Assembly (NCBI GenBank): GCA_009859145.1
Contig: VRVR01000064.1
Coordinates: 13,253-77,252, forward strand
DNA length: 64,000 bases
Direction of reading: 5' to 3'
DNA from: Andalucia godoyi
Lineage: Eukaryota; Discoba; Jakobea; Jakobida; Andaluciidae
The notes under the pieces are model-generated. The model had not been told where the DNA came from, did not search any database, and was given only the letters and a program-made list of their open reading frames with translations. Below are positions 11,001 through 19,885 of the stretch, one piece after another (positions within the stretch are counted from its first letter, which is position 1; the number at the start of each line of letters is the position of its first letter). Position numbers and translations under genes: made by a program.

Positions 11001-12308
11001 CTTCAAGTCAAGATGCATGTACTCTCGAGAATGCATGTATCCAACAGCAGTCGCAATCTGGGAAGCGATGTGGCGACAAACAAGTAACATCTCATGCGGA
11101 GATGATATCCATCGAGCTGACCAGTCTGTTGATGACACGTAGTCCTTCAATGAACCATGATCAAAGTACTCTGTAAACACTGCTCCGGAGTGAGCAAAAA
11201 CAATCGGTGCAATATGCGAATGACCATCTAGAGCGCTCCACATGTTTTCTTCCACACGCTGAACCTCGGGATGGCATGAAATCTTACAAGCAAGCACTTG
11301 TTTCTGCGACCCAAGATGGACGCGATACACTGCGCCGCATCCACCTACCCCGATGCATTCCAAGACTTCCATGAGCGGTTGTCCGTCGGAATGATGGCAT
11401 AGCGTTTGCACCAGACTCTCCATCTTCTCGTGTGCATACATCAACGGCAAGCGAGGACAGATGGAGAGCTCCAAGGAAGAAGCCGGCCCCTTCGCACACG
11501 AATTCCACGCCCAGCAAAGCAACACAGCGCAACAACAGGCATCAATGTCCGTGCAATAGGTGTAAACAGGTGGTACATTTTTCTGCTTGGAAATCTGCAA
11601 CTGCAAGCAGTAAAGGCGAGGAACGTTGGCAGTAGTACACGAAAGACTGTCAGTGATGGCTGTGGAAAAATCGTGATGAGATCCAACACCGTGAAGAGAA
11701 AACTCAGCAAAACACGCAGACGCTTCCACTGAACGATCCACGGATTTACGGCTGAATCCGTTGACAGACAAAGCATTGGATAGCTGTAGAATTGTGGACT
11801 TCACCAAACTGCCACCGCTTTGCAAGCCTTCCTCGTCTGATTTACGGACACAATAGCATATCAACGGTTTGTGCACTCGAATTTCGTGATTCGCATCGTA
11901 TTTCCAATGACGCAGAGCAGTGCAAGAACCAAAAGCAGACAAAGAAAGATCTTTAAAATCTGAATCCAAAACACACCACACCGCATCACTGTCGACAGCG
12001 CCCCAAAACAAATTAGATGACCAACTCCGAATACTATCTTTGATCTCAGCAACGTTACGTACGGATACAACGTTTTGTCCTGAAATCGCAACGCAAAACA
12101 ATCGCACCACAGGAATCACTTCATTTCTATTCTCATTCCGAGGCCAAAGCTTAGCTAACTTTCGATCATCTTCCGTCAGTCGCGTATACAATGTACACAA
12201 AATGGGATACACCTTCGTGAGAGATGAAGACCATGAATTCGGGATGCCAAACGACAAGCCTTTGAGTTGAAGTTGCGAAAGCGAGTTTTCCAGTGAATAG
12301 TCAACCAT
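8085..12308 (-). CDS. Protein kinase with C-terminal kinesin-light-chain-type TPR array
   Basis: Single-exon gene of 1407 residues, starting at ATG 12308 and ending in TAG. Residues 1-300 are unrecognised and Cys/Ser-rich. The kinase domain follows: glycine loop GVGGCGAVY, ATP Lys near 342 (LACKIS), catalytic HLDLKPEN with Asp near 434, and DFG at about 477. GTPGWNSLEQ replaces the usual APE region. From about 720 to 1390 there are some 14 TPR units of 42 residues of kinesin-light-chain type, with repeated LG.EHP.TL motifs. The kinase should be active; the TPR superhelix probably holds partners. It is divergently arranged with the kinase gene at 12559 and followed closely by a truncated kinase. 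Ser/Thr specificity is inferred from the catalytic loop. Confidence 0.88.
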   Translation of the reverse strand: MVDYSLENSLSQLQLKGLSFGIPNSWSSSLTKVYPILCTLYTRLTEDDRKLAKLWPRNENRNEVIPVVRLFCVAISGQNVVSVRNVAEIKDSIRSWSSNLFWGAVDSDAVWCVLDSDFKDLSLSAFGSCTALRHWKYDANHEIRVHKPLICYCVRKSDEEGLQSGGSLVKSTILQLSNALSVNGFSRKSVDRSVEASACFAEFSLHGVGSHHDFSTAITDSLSCTTANVPRLYCLQLQISKQKNVPPVYTYCTDIDACCCAVLLCWAWNSCAKGPASSLELSICPRLPLMYAHEKMESLVQTLCHHSDGQPLMEVLECIGVGGCGAVYRVHLGSQKQVLACKISCHPEVQRVEENMWSALDGHSHIAPIVFAHSGAVFTEYFDHGSLKDYVSSTDWSARWISSPHEMLLVCRHIASQIATAVGYMHSREYMHLDLKPENVLVSREVWIRENVEKDVVEISGPESVDAIRSIHVCLCDFGLAQVQKNAKPITGTPGWNSLEQQRNEAPTAGSDVFSLGLVLSWLFHPQNARLDNDSSKSFEKWRDSFGYLGSTENLPHFIDSMLLPMMKRTLSDGVVHRPTAFHVANAIRMGCRPDFAIYASPVDAEQLLSSRQRTLFIFEEVFGNNTADYFDQCCRLVSGLHRGGQNVCVCNLFPFDHLSSLLAQGLGATLICKVADSFVDLGKEKIVAHLLNDVLEQSSEGSERISDLDIARQKLAVCVFRQGKCEDAYAMFQSLYKFYDGKFGSEDSTTLGMLSYLGLCLQSLGKSSEADTHLKTVLAIRERILGSKHPETLKSRNNVALGLQSHHQYDSALKMFEALLETDLEVLGAEHPTTLNCRNNIALCYCCLKNYRHARKQFESLISVQEQVLGLVHPGTLQSRHNMAATLLSDGQYESALKMFESLLETDLEVLGAEHPTTLNCRNNIALCHSGLGNYRHAREEFESLISVQEQISGPAHPDTLRFLYNMALTLLSDGQYESALKMFKSVLESQLETLSSEHPITLACRSSIARCHQQLGDYGSAVEQFELLVSVRAQVFGTEHLDTLRSRLDMGLTLQSHCKYNRALKVFESVFETQLKVLGSEHPETLACRSDIARCLEAHGKYSSAQKVFEELVAVQTRILGEACVEVLDLRCCIGWSMADQGKYEMAIIQFRDVQTAAEQALGSSHSLIFHCRYGVVHCWKLIGEYDNALHELDRLLHGQLQAVERDHEQIFSIRKSIASCHMFQGDLDVALEQLECLLKEQEQTLHSDHSSVVRTRYRRAKCLMLQHSNLAISEFKDILHIQQRLFDLEHTDIYETRHEIAYCLMNQGMYDDALAEFSSVMDSQQRLLGDLHPSTLTTHHSIARCRMLHGDHDAALLGYRVVLRDREQVLGPDHPDTMAVSRDLNLCLEQSENCRLRSETQEVH
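9349..9905 (-). repeat. Recently duplicated TPR-coding repeats
   Basis: DNA segments of roughly 60-125 bp recur 252 bp apart (two 126-bp TPR units): the stretches at about 9529-9653 and 9781-9905 are nearly identical over the first 80 bases, and those at 9349 and 9601 share an almost perfect 50-base block. This points to recent unit duplication inside the TPR array, rather than only old divergence. Confidence 0.75.
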
Positions 12309-12558
12309 TACGAATTAATGGAGCAGAACATCAAAAAAGAAAAAAGGAGAAAGGAGTCCTATTTGGCTTTTTTAGAAAACGGAATTTTACGTGTCAGGCG
12401 TGTCAGCGTGCTGTCAGCCTTCTGAAAACTTCAAGAAGACAGCCTGGTGCCGAAAGGGAAAATGTGTGTGTTCAGAGTTCGGCTTTCACTTCGAAATCAC
12501 CTCTCTGCAGACGAATTCGCTCAAAAGTTTTCTCATTATTTCCAAATTCCCAAAAAGC
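12309..12558. promoter_or_regulatory. Divergent intergenic region between two kinase genes
   Basis: The 250-bp spacer separates two head-to-head start codons (12308 minus, 12559 plus) and therefore probably carries both promoters. It has an A-rich tract at 12330-12355. No specific binding site was recognised. A frame upstream of 12559 is open back to 12391 but begins at GTG, so I place the start at the ATG. Confidence 0.4.
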
Positions 12559-15500
12559 ATGCGCCTAATTCTATTTGATTTGGAAAACACTGCTATTGTT
12601 CCTTCCAGGAATGAACGATGGTTGCTACTGGCTTCCAGTTTGATGGCAAGTTCCACTCTTGACGCCAAACAGTTGTTAAATCGAATCCACAAACATTTGG
12701 ACAGCAATGAGTCGGTTGTCCTGTTAGGACTGTGGAGTACAGCTCGCCAGGAATACTTATTTTCAGCTGACGATTTTGAGTATCGGAAATGCCGTGAGAT
12801 TCAGGAGCGTCTTTCACAATTCGATGAACTCCTTGTTCTTATTGTTCCTGATTGTTCGCGTACGTTCGTGGATGATACCGTTCTTCACCGCAGCGTTGTC
12901 GATTTAGGTTTGCGCCGAGTTGATCCAGTGAATCCAGAATTACGTATAACGCATCACAACAAATATTCAATGGCTTCGAAGGAAAGCGTTCAATCTGTGC
13001 CGTGGGCATCAAAATCATTGCTGCATGAATGTCAGGCCAGCGCCACTGATATTACGTGTGATTGGATGTTTCAGTTTGAGCAAGTCAATTTGTGGAGATT
13101 TGATCGCTGTCTCTCTTCACCGGAAGAGAAAACTTTGAATGATGCAATTTCAAAGGTATTAGAAGAGGAATTGAATGTGTACATTCGAATATCCCCTTCG
13201 TGTGTTGATTCGAACAGACCGTCATTATTTGGATTCCTTTTCTCGCCATTGGGCGCGTTTGGACCAGACTCTGCCCAAGAGCCAGTATTCGGCGCAACTT
13301 TTGACAGCGAAGGCAAAAAAATTGTCGTTGGATGCTTTTTGTATCATGTCGTCTCCGGAGACTTGGAACTGGGCACGTTCGGCAATTTGGAACCTTTTGA
13401 GGACTCTTCTCTTGAATTTCATTTTGCGAGTGATGCGCTGCATGTGCGCGGATTGACAGTTGCAGAAATAGTTGTTGATACACATACGAATCATGTGTCA
13501 CCGACGAACCAGCGTACATTCTGTCTGCATCATGTGCAAATTGAATCCGATGGAACTATGGTTCTCTGGTTCCGTTGGGGTTCACGGATTCTTCTGTGTG
13601 TTTTGTTGAGATGTGTGAGGGATGAAATGAAGGAAGTTCGATACAGCCTGTGGACGCTGGATGGGGCGACAAGCCAGTGCAATGCTGCACTTGGTTGTGC
13701 ATCTGTTGTGTGGTCGCCCGAGAAAGGATTTGCTATCCTTCCTTCCGATGTTTATGGTTTCCGAAATGGTGTTTCTGTTAGCACTACGGACATTCGTTGC
13801 TTTCCTGACTTCCATAATGTGTCTGCTGGAATCCGAATGTGTCTCGGAAGCCATTTATCGGACGGAAGTATGCGTGATACACCTTCTTTCACGTCGTTGG
13901 CCAACTGCGACCGCGGTGAGATCTTATTTTTTGAACGATCTTCTTTTGCCTATATCGCCAAGTTCGTAGGACGAGTTCAATCTGGTCGTTTGGCGTCTGA
14001 TGAAGACTCCTGTGAACTGTGGATGCAGCACAACGTCACAATAGAAGGTCGTTTTGTGAACGAGGTTCCATCAGGTATCATGAAATTGAAAAAATGCGGA
14101 ACTGTGGAATGTACGGCTTACCGCAATGGTTCTGTTGTGGAAGAGATTATGCCCTTGAGCGAGCGATATGCTGCATTCATCCAGCAATTGCGGAAAGCAT
14201 TCTCTACCGACGAGATCTTCCGAAACGAGAATGAGAATTGCCTTTTCGTGGTTCTTCATGACGGTCTACCAGTGTGTTTATTTTGTGTTCGATGCCACAT
14301 TGGAAGCGGTGCGGAGGCAATTGTGTATCGAGGTCTAACTGCGCATCATGGTCCCGTTGCAGTGAAGATTTTCCGTCGATTACTCGATGAGCAAACACCG
14401 GAGGCCAGAACTCAGAAGTTTTTTACGGATCAGCTGGATTATATGGGAGAGGAGGAGTTGTTTGGCCGTATCCCTCGTCAGTCGACAGGCCGATTTCCTA
14501 GTTTGGTTCGAGTACTATACATCGGAGCCGTCGATTTCGGGACGAGTATTCGGAATATTACTCGACGGGAAAACGCTCTTGTAATGTCATACTATCCGGA
14601 AGGCGATGTGTTTGGAAAGACTTCACAGATCCAAAAGTCTCTCTCTTCAATAGCACTGTTCCAACAGTTGAAGCTTCTTACGAGCACGGTCGCTGCTCTT
14701 CATGAGGCAAAGCTTATTCATCGAGATATCAAGCCCAAAAACATTTTGTTGGACAATGGTGAATCGAACGGTTCTTGCTCTTTTCGACTCACAGATTTTG
14801 GGATCTCGTCCGTCCACTTGGAGGCACAAACGTATGTAGATCCCTCTGCGAACGCAAATCATTATCTTGGATCTCCATGGTGGCGACCCCCTGAGTTCGT
14901 TCTCCTCCCTGCATTGCGAACCTATCGTTCAGATGTATTCAGCCTTGGGTGGACTTTGTTGTATCTCGCGCAAGTCCAACAAGAGTGTATGACCAGCAAG
15001 TATTTGCAGCATGCCTGTCAAATCTCCCCAGATTCAAGTTCGGATTTATTCTCTTCTGATGACGAGAACCATTACTTTGAATACATTGAAATGGTAAGCA
15101 GAGACATGCAGTCGTTGCGAGAAGGTCGTATTGAGATACATCTGCGGACAGATGTCCATTCGACGGCGACGTCTCGCATCCTGTTTTCACACCTTGTGTC
15201 TCGAATGGTAGCGTATGACTATTCTGAACGTTTGAAAATGGAGAACGTTATCGCGCATCCCTTGTTTTGGAACACAAAGCAGTGTGTGCAGTTTATTGTT
15301 GATCTTGCTCAGCCGTTGGCAGATTTGTTCCGAGAAGTTCAAGGCACTAACGTCTTGCACTACCAAAATTTCGAACACGAACGCCATTCCTTTGCGCTTA
15401 GGCACTTTTTGTGGCAAACTGTGTCTCCATCTGCCTTACTTCCTTTTTCATCGTCAAGTCTGCGATCGCCCTCAGATTTTGTGCTGTTCGAGTCAACTCT

Positions 15501-15903
15501 AAATCCAGTCTCGTTTGAACAGGCGTTGCTGGATTATTGTGTCCATCCAAAGAATAATTATTCCGTGTACAAGCGCCTATGCTGTCAAGGTCGGATGTGC
15601 ATATTCTTCGTTATGCGTTTTATCCGGAACTTAGCATGCCATACACCATTGTTGTTACGAGTATTCCGTGAAGAAGTGTGTCGCCGGTATGAGAACCACA
15701 CGCTTGTGTGTCTCCTGCTTGGTCAATGTGGAAAGAACGGTGATCTTTTTGGTCGTATTATTGAGGTTGCCAGCGAATTGTCGCTCATCTTATTGGACAA
15801 TGAGAGTCAGTTGTCAATAACGGATCGCCAGATCTTGTTTTCTCTTCGAAGACACGGATTTCTTCCAAAATCTGAGCCTGAGGGATTACTCGGCCTTGGA
15901 TAA
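12559..15903 (+). CDS. Protein kinase with IRE1/RNase L-like (KEN-like) C-terminal extension
   Basis: Single-exon gene, 1114 residues from the first ATG (MRLILFDLEN) to TAA. About 580 N-terminal residues are unrecognised, without signal peptide or membrane span. The kinase domain starts at GSGAEAIVY; ATP Lys near 603 (VAVKIF), catalytic HRDIKPKN with Asp near 723, DFG at about 746, RPPEF and DVFSLGW. Directly after it comes HPLFWNTKQCVQFI, the form in which IRE1 and RNase L pass from kinase to KEN nuclease. Near 1010-1060, LLDYCVHPKNNY and FFVMRFIRNLACHT match the pattern of the later KEN helices, although Phe stands where a catalytic Tyr is expected. The kinase call is firm; the KEN call is inference. 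Unlike IRE1 there is no luminal sensor, so the protein would be cytosolic. Confidence 0.85.
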   Translation: MRLILFDLENTAIVPSRNERWLLLASSLMASSTLDAKQLLNRIHKHLDSNESVVLLGLWSTARQEYLFSADDFEYRKCREIQERLSQFDELLVLIVPDCSRTFVDDTVLHRSVVDLGLRRVDPVNPELRITHHNKYSMASKESVQSVPWASKSLLHECQASATDITCDWMFQFEQVNLWRFDRCLSSPEEKTLNDAISKVLEEELNVYIRISPSCVDSNRPSLFGFLFSPLGAFGPDSAQEPVFGATFDSEGKKIVVGCFLYHVVSGDLELGTFGNLEPFEDSSLEFHFASDALHVRGLTVAEIVVDTHTNHVSPTNQRTFCLHHVQIESDGTMVLWFRWGSRILLCVLLRCVRDEMKEVRYSLWTLDGATSQCNAALGCASVVWSPEKGFAILPSDVYGFRNGVSVSTTDIRCFPDFHNVSAGIRMCLGSHLSDGSMRDTPSFTSLANCDRGEILFFERSSFAYIAKFVGRVQSGRLASDEDSCELWMQHNVTIEGRFVNEVPSGIMKLKKCGTVECTAYRNGSVVEEIMPLSERYAAFIQQLRKAFSTDEIFRNENENCLFVVLHDGLPVCLFCVRCHIGSGAEAIVYRGLTAHHGPVAVKIFRRLLDEQTPEARTQKFFTDQLDYMGEEELFGRIPRQSTGRFPSLVRVLYIGAVDFGTSIRNITRRENALVMSYYPEGDVFGKTSQIQKSLSSIALFQQLKLLTSTVAALHEAKLIHRDIKPKNILLDNGESNGSCSFRLTDFGISSVHLEAQTYVDPSANANHYLGSPWWRPPEFVLLPALRTYRSDVFSLGWTLLYLAQVQQECMTSKYLQHACQISPDSSSDLFSSDDENHYFEYIEMVSRDMQSLREGRIEIHLRTDVHSTATSRILFSHLVSRMVAYDYSERLKMENVIAHPLFWNTKQCVQFIVDLAQPLADLFREVQGTNVLHYQNFEHERHSFALRHFLWQTVSPSALLPFSSSSLRSPSDFVLFESTLNPVSFEQALLDYCVHPKNNYSVYKRLCCQGRMCIFFVMRFIRNLACHTPLLLRVFREEVCRRYENHTLVCLLLGQCGKNGDLFGRIIEVASELSLILLDNESQLSITDRQILFSLRRHGFLPKSEPEGLLGLG

Positions 15904-16400
15904 TACGCGCCTTGCTCAGCATTCTTTGGCTCTCCTTCTTCTTTATCCTTTACCCATTAAAACCATTTCTCTTCATGTTTGAAGTTCAAAATGCGACATC
16001 ACTGCATACAAATAACAATTTAAAGCCTGTAGACCGATTACAACTGTGGTACACACAAAAGCCTCTTATGATGCTATTTGAAAACTGGAATGGTGCATGA
16101 AATGCGTTCCATCTGAGTTTTTCTCTTGGAGAAGCAATATGTGTGTCAGCTTCGACTTCGTAACACCCATTTATCCTGCTTTCTTGCCATGTGTAGCTGC
16201 AAACTCTTTGTTTTTGGTTTATTTCAGTCGTCTCCCCACGCCCCTCAAATTCTTGGTCGTATTGGAAAGGAAAGGAAACAACTTTACGTTAAATCGTAGA
16301 GAATAAAACAAAGTGCATAGCACAAGTGTTTAAGACCTCAATGAAAACGAACGGTGTACGTCTTTCCGGATGACATGGCCATGACCAAGCCTGTCATGCA
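15904..16400. other. Intergenic, nothing recognised
   Basis: AT-rich spacer between two convergent genes; it should hold both 3' ends. Candidate polyadenylation signals include cattaaa at 15955-15961 and aataaa near 16303. No conserved frame was seen. Confidence 0.4.
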
Positions 16401-17177
16401 TTACATCTTCAGAGGAATTCCTGCAGAATACGGCACTTCCTCCACAGAGTACAGTGTCATCGCACACTCGGGAATCTCGTCGACAGCATTGTTGATGCAG
16501 TGCCGAGCAGTTTCCAAGTGTGCACCGTCACGGAGACGGATTGCAACGTTGATGACAACGGAGTGCGATGGAGTAGCCTTCTTGCCATTGTTACGCGGCT
16601 TTGTGGTGGCTTTCTGGCCGCCATCCTTGCCACCGTTCCTTGCAGTATCCGGAATAGACGCAGGAAGATTGATGGGTAGTGCAGCATTGTTGGACTTGGC
16701 ATCAATCTCGACAACTTCATCATCCTGGAACGACACAGGGACATCGCAGTCACGATTGGTCGGTGTAGTTTCCTCGAGACCATTCTGCAATATGAGACCC
16801 GCTGGCAATTCGATGTCAGATTCGTTGTTCGACTCCGAAACCGATGATTCGTCGTCTTCGCGCTGCACTGGATTGAGCTCATGCTTCTCCATCGTCGGAG
16901 GCGTACGTTCCTTGGGGGTGTCAATACGGACTTTTGGAGAGCCGTCGCCAGACCTCACTTTCTTGGATCTCTTGGTACGCACCTTGCCAGTCATTTCGTC
17001 GACACTACGCTTGATTGGAGTGTACTTCGGAGCCTGCTTGGGCCCTTCAAAAGACTTTCCCGTCTCGACCGCAATCGGTTTCAACAAAGGCATAGACAGA
17101 GTGCTGGCACAGAGTTCCTGGGAGATTGCCAGCTTCGGCTTCGCAGGAGATTTCAAGGAAATGGTCGGTTGAGACAT
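16401..17177 (-). CDS. Small charged nuclear-type protein, local family member A
   Basis: 258 residues, ATG 17177 to TAA. The N-terminal half is Lys/Pro/Ser-rich with clusters such as RTKRSKKVRS that look like a nuclear localisation signal. The middle is acidic and Ser-rich; a GGQK/NNGKK basic patch follows. The C-terminal 45 residues (VVINVAIRL, TARHCINNAVDEI) form the most diverged version of a module also seen in the genes at 18331, 19886 and 20761. The opposite strand is open too (16354-17172) but lacks these relations, so I take this strand. An upstream block shared with two relatives lies at 17341-17364. Function unknown; a chromatin or RNA role would be a guess. Confidence 0.6.
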   Translation of the reverse strand: MSQPTISLKSPAKPKLAISQELCASTLSMPLLKPIAVETGKSFEGPKQAPKYTPIKRSVDEMTGKVRTKRSKKVRSGDGSPKVRIDTPKERTPPTMEKHELNPVQREDDESSVSESNNESDIELPAGLILQNGLEETTPTNRDCDVPVSFQDDEVVEIDAKSNNAALPINLPASIPDTARNGGKDGGQKATTKPRNNGKKATPSHSVVINVAIRLRDGAHLETARHCINNAVDEIPECAMTLYSVEEVPYSAGIPLKM

Positions 17178-18330
17178 CGGGGGTTTCGTAGTTAGTTTTC
17201 ACAAAGAAACAAGAGAGGGAACAAAGTTGGAAGACTCAATAAGAATGGAAAAAGGAAACAAGAAGAGAAAACAAGTGACGGAGCAGCTTTATGATCTTTT
17301 TTCGAGTCTCTTCAAAATTCTCTGCAGTCGTCGAAGTCTTCGAAGTCACGCGGATGCGAGCAGATTGCCAATTCCGGATCTGCACCACCGAAGCAACAAA
17401 TCCGGATCGGGCCAAGGTCGCCGTGATGCAGGCAGACAGAGCAAAGAACAATCTGTCAATTTGGACCTGAAAATAAAGAAGGTCTTTCGATCTGGAAGAT
17501 GGAAATCGCGGTATTAGAATACTTTGATTACCTAAACGTGAACAACGAGCATCAGACACCCAAAAAGATGCACAGTCCATGCGAAATATGAAAACATCCA
17601 TGGATGTCCACTGACAGCGGCCCGAGCACGACGAGGAAGATTCCAGAGACTTTGCAATTGCCTTGTGTTGCACATCTTTCTCACATGTCGTAAACTTGTG
17701 GTCCATAATAAGGCAGCTTGCGAGTTCACGAATGCGGTGCTTATCAAAAGGGGCGGACTTCAGAATATGCTCGATCATGCTAAGAACAACGTCTCATTGC
17801 ACTCGTTGCGTATAAGCGCTTGGTTGGTGAACTGAAGACAACCAACAGCGGATCCTGGACCTCGAAATGGATGGTAAAGCTTCATTCTTGCGCGAATTGG
17901 AGCAAGAATCAACCGAGCATCCTTCTCAGTGAGGCAGATTGTGTATTTGCAACGAAAGGGACACGTAAAAACCGAGAGCTTTTGTGGGATAAAGGACCAC
18001 AGTAATCATGTTCTTGACTCCTTTCCGAGAGTATCTTTCACAGTACTGCGCAATATGTCGCATTCTAATCTCGTTTCACAAAACGAAAGGGAGTGGATGC
18101 AGAATTTCGTCTCTGTTTGTGAGTCTTGGCGCCTCAAGTTTTGCCCTCTTCTGCATTTAAATTGAGATAATTTTCTGCTTGTTTTCTTTCTGATACGCCA
18201 CAAACGAAATATAAAACACAGACAAAATCGGAGTTTTACTGAAAATAAACGTTGCAGAAGAACAGGAACAGTTTGCGTTTGCAAACACTCGACCATTTCG
18301 TGTGGTTACTGTCTTTGACGAAGTCGCCGA
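17178..18330. other. Spacer with shared upstream block; uncertain minus-strand frame
   Basis: Holds the 5' flank of gene A and the 3' flank of gene B. A minus frame is open at 17236-17778, but it overlaps the shared upstream block and shows no motif or family relation, so I do not call it. The rest is AT-rich. Confidence 0.35.
17341..17364 (-). promoter_or_regulatory. Shared upstream block, copy A
   Basis: Plus-strand text cgaagtcacgcggatgcgag then caga. It lies 164 bp upstream of the start codon of gene A and resembles 19259-19283 and 20617-20641. It may be a binding site, part of a 5' untranslated exon, or merely a remnant of gene duplication. Confidence 0.45.
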
Positions 18331-19077
18331 TCACTTGTTAATCTTTTCTTGAGCATTGCAGCGGAAAATGCGCTGCTTCATGCGATGCAGAGAAGATGCT
18401 GCGGCCATGACAATCCTTACCAAATGCTGAAACTTGGAAACGGAAATCTTGACACAATTCGGCTGTGACCCCCTCACCGTCTCTCCAGCGATAGCAGGAG
18501 GATGATTATTTTCAGAATCGGCTGGCGCGATGTCGTTGAGATCAACGTCATCCTCCTCGTCATCATAATCATCCTCGTCGTCGTCATCGTCGTCTTCTTT
18601 TTCGTTGTCGTTGTCACTGACCACACACCTGATTTCATCCTCTGCGGCTTCGTTTTCCGTCTCCGTTCCCTTTTCTTCATCTTTCTTATCATCAATGTCT
18701 TCCTTGTTCTGCTTCAGAGAGTACGGAATGAATGCTGTGCATCCAGTATTCGAAGATTCGAGGATGTTTGCAGTATTACTCTCTTTGTTTTCTGCGAATA
18801 AAACAGAGTCTTTGACATCCGCGGTGCCCCGTGCGTCATTCTCTACTTCGCAGCTGTGCTTCGCCTTCTTCGATGAGGGTTCCACAAATCCCGAACTTTC
18901 GGTTTCGGAAGCAATTCGTTTGGCCTTAACATGCGAATGAGTCGAAATCGAAGCTGCAGTGGAGTTTCCAAAGCCTCTCTGCGCCTTTACAGAAGAAGAC
19001 GAAGAAGAAGTGCGCTCCGCGTGGGCGATGGACTGCTGCTTCGTTTTAAAAGGCTTTCGAAATGTTTTGGGATTCAT
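18331..19077 (-). CDS. Acidic nuclear-type protein, local family member B
   Basis: 248 residues, ATG 19077 to TGA. It begins with a basic, Ser-rich segment (FRKPFKTKQQ, then SSSSSVKAQRGFG and SKKAK), continues with Glu/Asp-rich sequence including a run of almost pure Asp/Glu, and ends with a module containing VKISVSKFQHLVRI, ASSLHRM and IFRC. The same KF...A.S.HR....FRC pattern ends the protein at 19886. The reverse strand of the acidic run yields a Val/Ile-rich frame that is an artefact. The acidic tract suggests histone or basic-protein contact, as in chaperones, but this is inference. Confidence 0.65.
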   Translation of the reverse strand: MNPKTFRKPFKTKQQSIAHAERTSSSSSSVKAQRGFGNSTAASISTHSHVKAKRIASETESSGFVEPSSKKAKHSCEVENDARGTADVKDSVLFAENKESNTANILESSNTGCTAFIPYSLKQNKEDIDDKKDEEKGTETENEAAEDEIRCVVSDNDNEKEDDDDDDEDDYDDEEDDVDLNDIAPADSENNHPPAIAGETVRGSQPNCVKISVSKFQHLVRIVMAAASSLHRMKQRIFRCNAQEKINK

Positions 19078-19885
19078 GAGTCCAGGGTTGATGTTTGGTC
19101 AGAGAAGTAAATAAAAGGATGAAGAAGACGAAAATTCAAGTAAGAAGTGGATATGAAAGTATGAAGATTTCAACAGGAAAAGAATTCAAGGAGAGAGCCT
19201 ACATCGATTGGGCAACTGTGACATGAAAGTTCAGCGTTTCCGAAATCCCACAAGTCCGCGAAGTCGCTGTGATGTGAGCAGATCTCTGTTGCTCGTCCCA
19301 ATATAGAAGTACCGGTATGAGTAAAACAAAGATGTGGACTAGGCGACTAGCTAATCGCGCAGACTGTAGTTAGCTAGCCTCACCCAGCCGCTGTTCGAAA
19401 CCTTAGAAAATCAACTTCCGTGCTTTCATCTCTTTCTTTAACTGGTGTGATAACCTGCCCATGGCTCAGTGCGTTTCCAGATTATTCTGAACTCGAGATG
19501 TGAGTAACAGCAAAGTTTCCAAATCATTTAATGAACCGAAGAGTTAATTTCCCTGCGGAATGTGAATTGATAGCGTCCCTATCACTGTTTTGATTTATTC
19601 GTACGATGAACGTATTTTCGAGTGCTCTGCAAACCATTTCATAACATCCCTCTCTTACAAAGGTAGAATAGACTCTGAGATTTCCATGTTTTTGACGTGG
19701 TTGCTTGACACGGAGCCATTATGTTTGGAAGAAGAAGAGTCTGCGATTTCGGAAATCAAACAGAGCACAGAGAGATACTGCAGCTCACAGGCTGAGTGTT
19801 TATTTCAATAGAATCGCATAAGAACAAGAGTCGTCAGCATCTCGACCATTCAGATGTATGACTCGACTTTCATGGAATCCATCAT
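19078..19885. other. Spacer with shared upstream block
   Basis: 5' flank of gene B (block at 19259-19283) and 3' flank of gene C. A short plus-strand frame at 19590-19811 has no recognisable feature. Nothing else seen. Confidence 0.35.
19259..19283 (-). promoter_or_regulatory. Shared upstream block, copy B
   Basis: Plus-strand text cgaagtcgctgtgatgtgag then cagat, 182 bp upstream of the start of gene B. It agrees with copy A at most positions, including the cgaagtc and gagcaga ends. Confidence 0.45.

Noticed and set aside
12391-12558. Longer N-terminus of the KEN-like kinase
   Set aside because: The extension would start at GTG and occupies the divergent promoter spacer; the first ATG is at 12559.
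16354-17172. 272-codon open frame on the plus strand
   Set aside because: It lies antisense to family member A, which shares a module and upstream block with its neighbours; this frame has neither.
17236-17778. 180-codon minus-strand frame
   Set aside because: No motif, overlaps the shared upstream block of gene A, composition not clearly coding.
18502-18801. Val/Ile/Phe-rich frame on the plus strand
   Set aside because: It is the reverse reading of the Asp/Glu run of gene B; the hydrophobic composition is a by-product.
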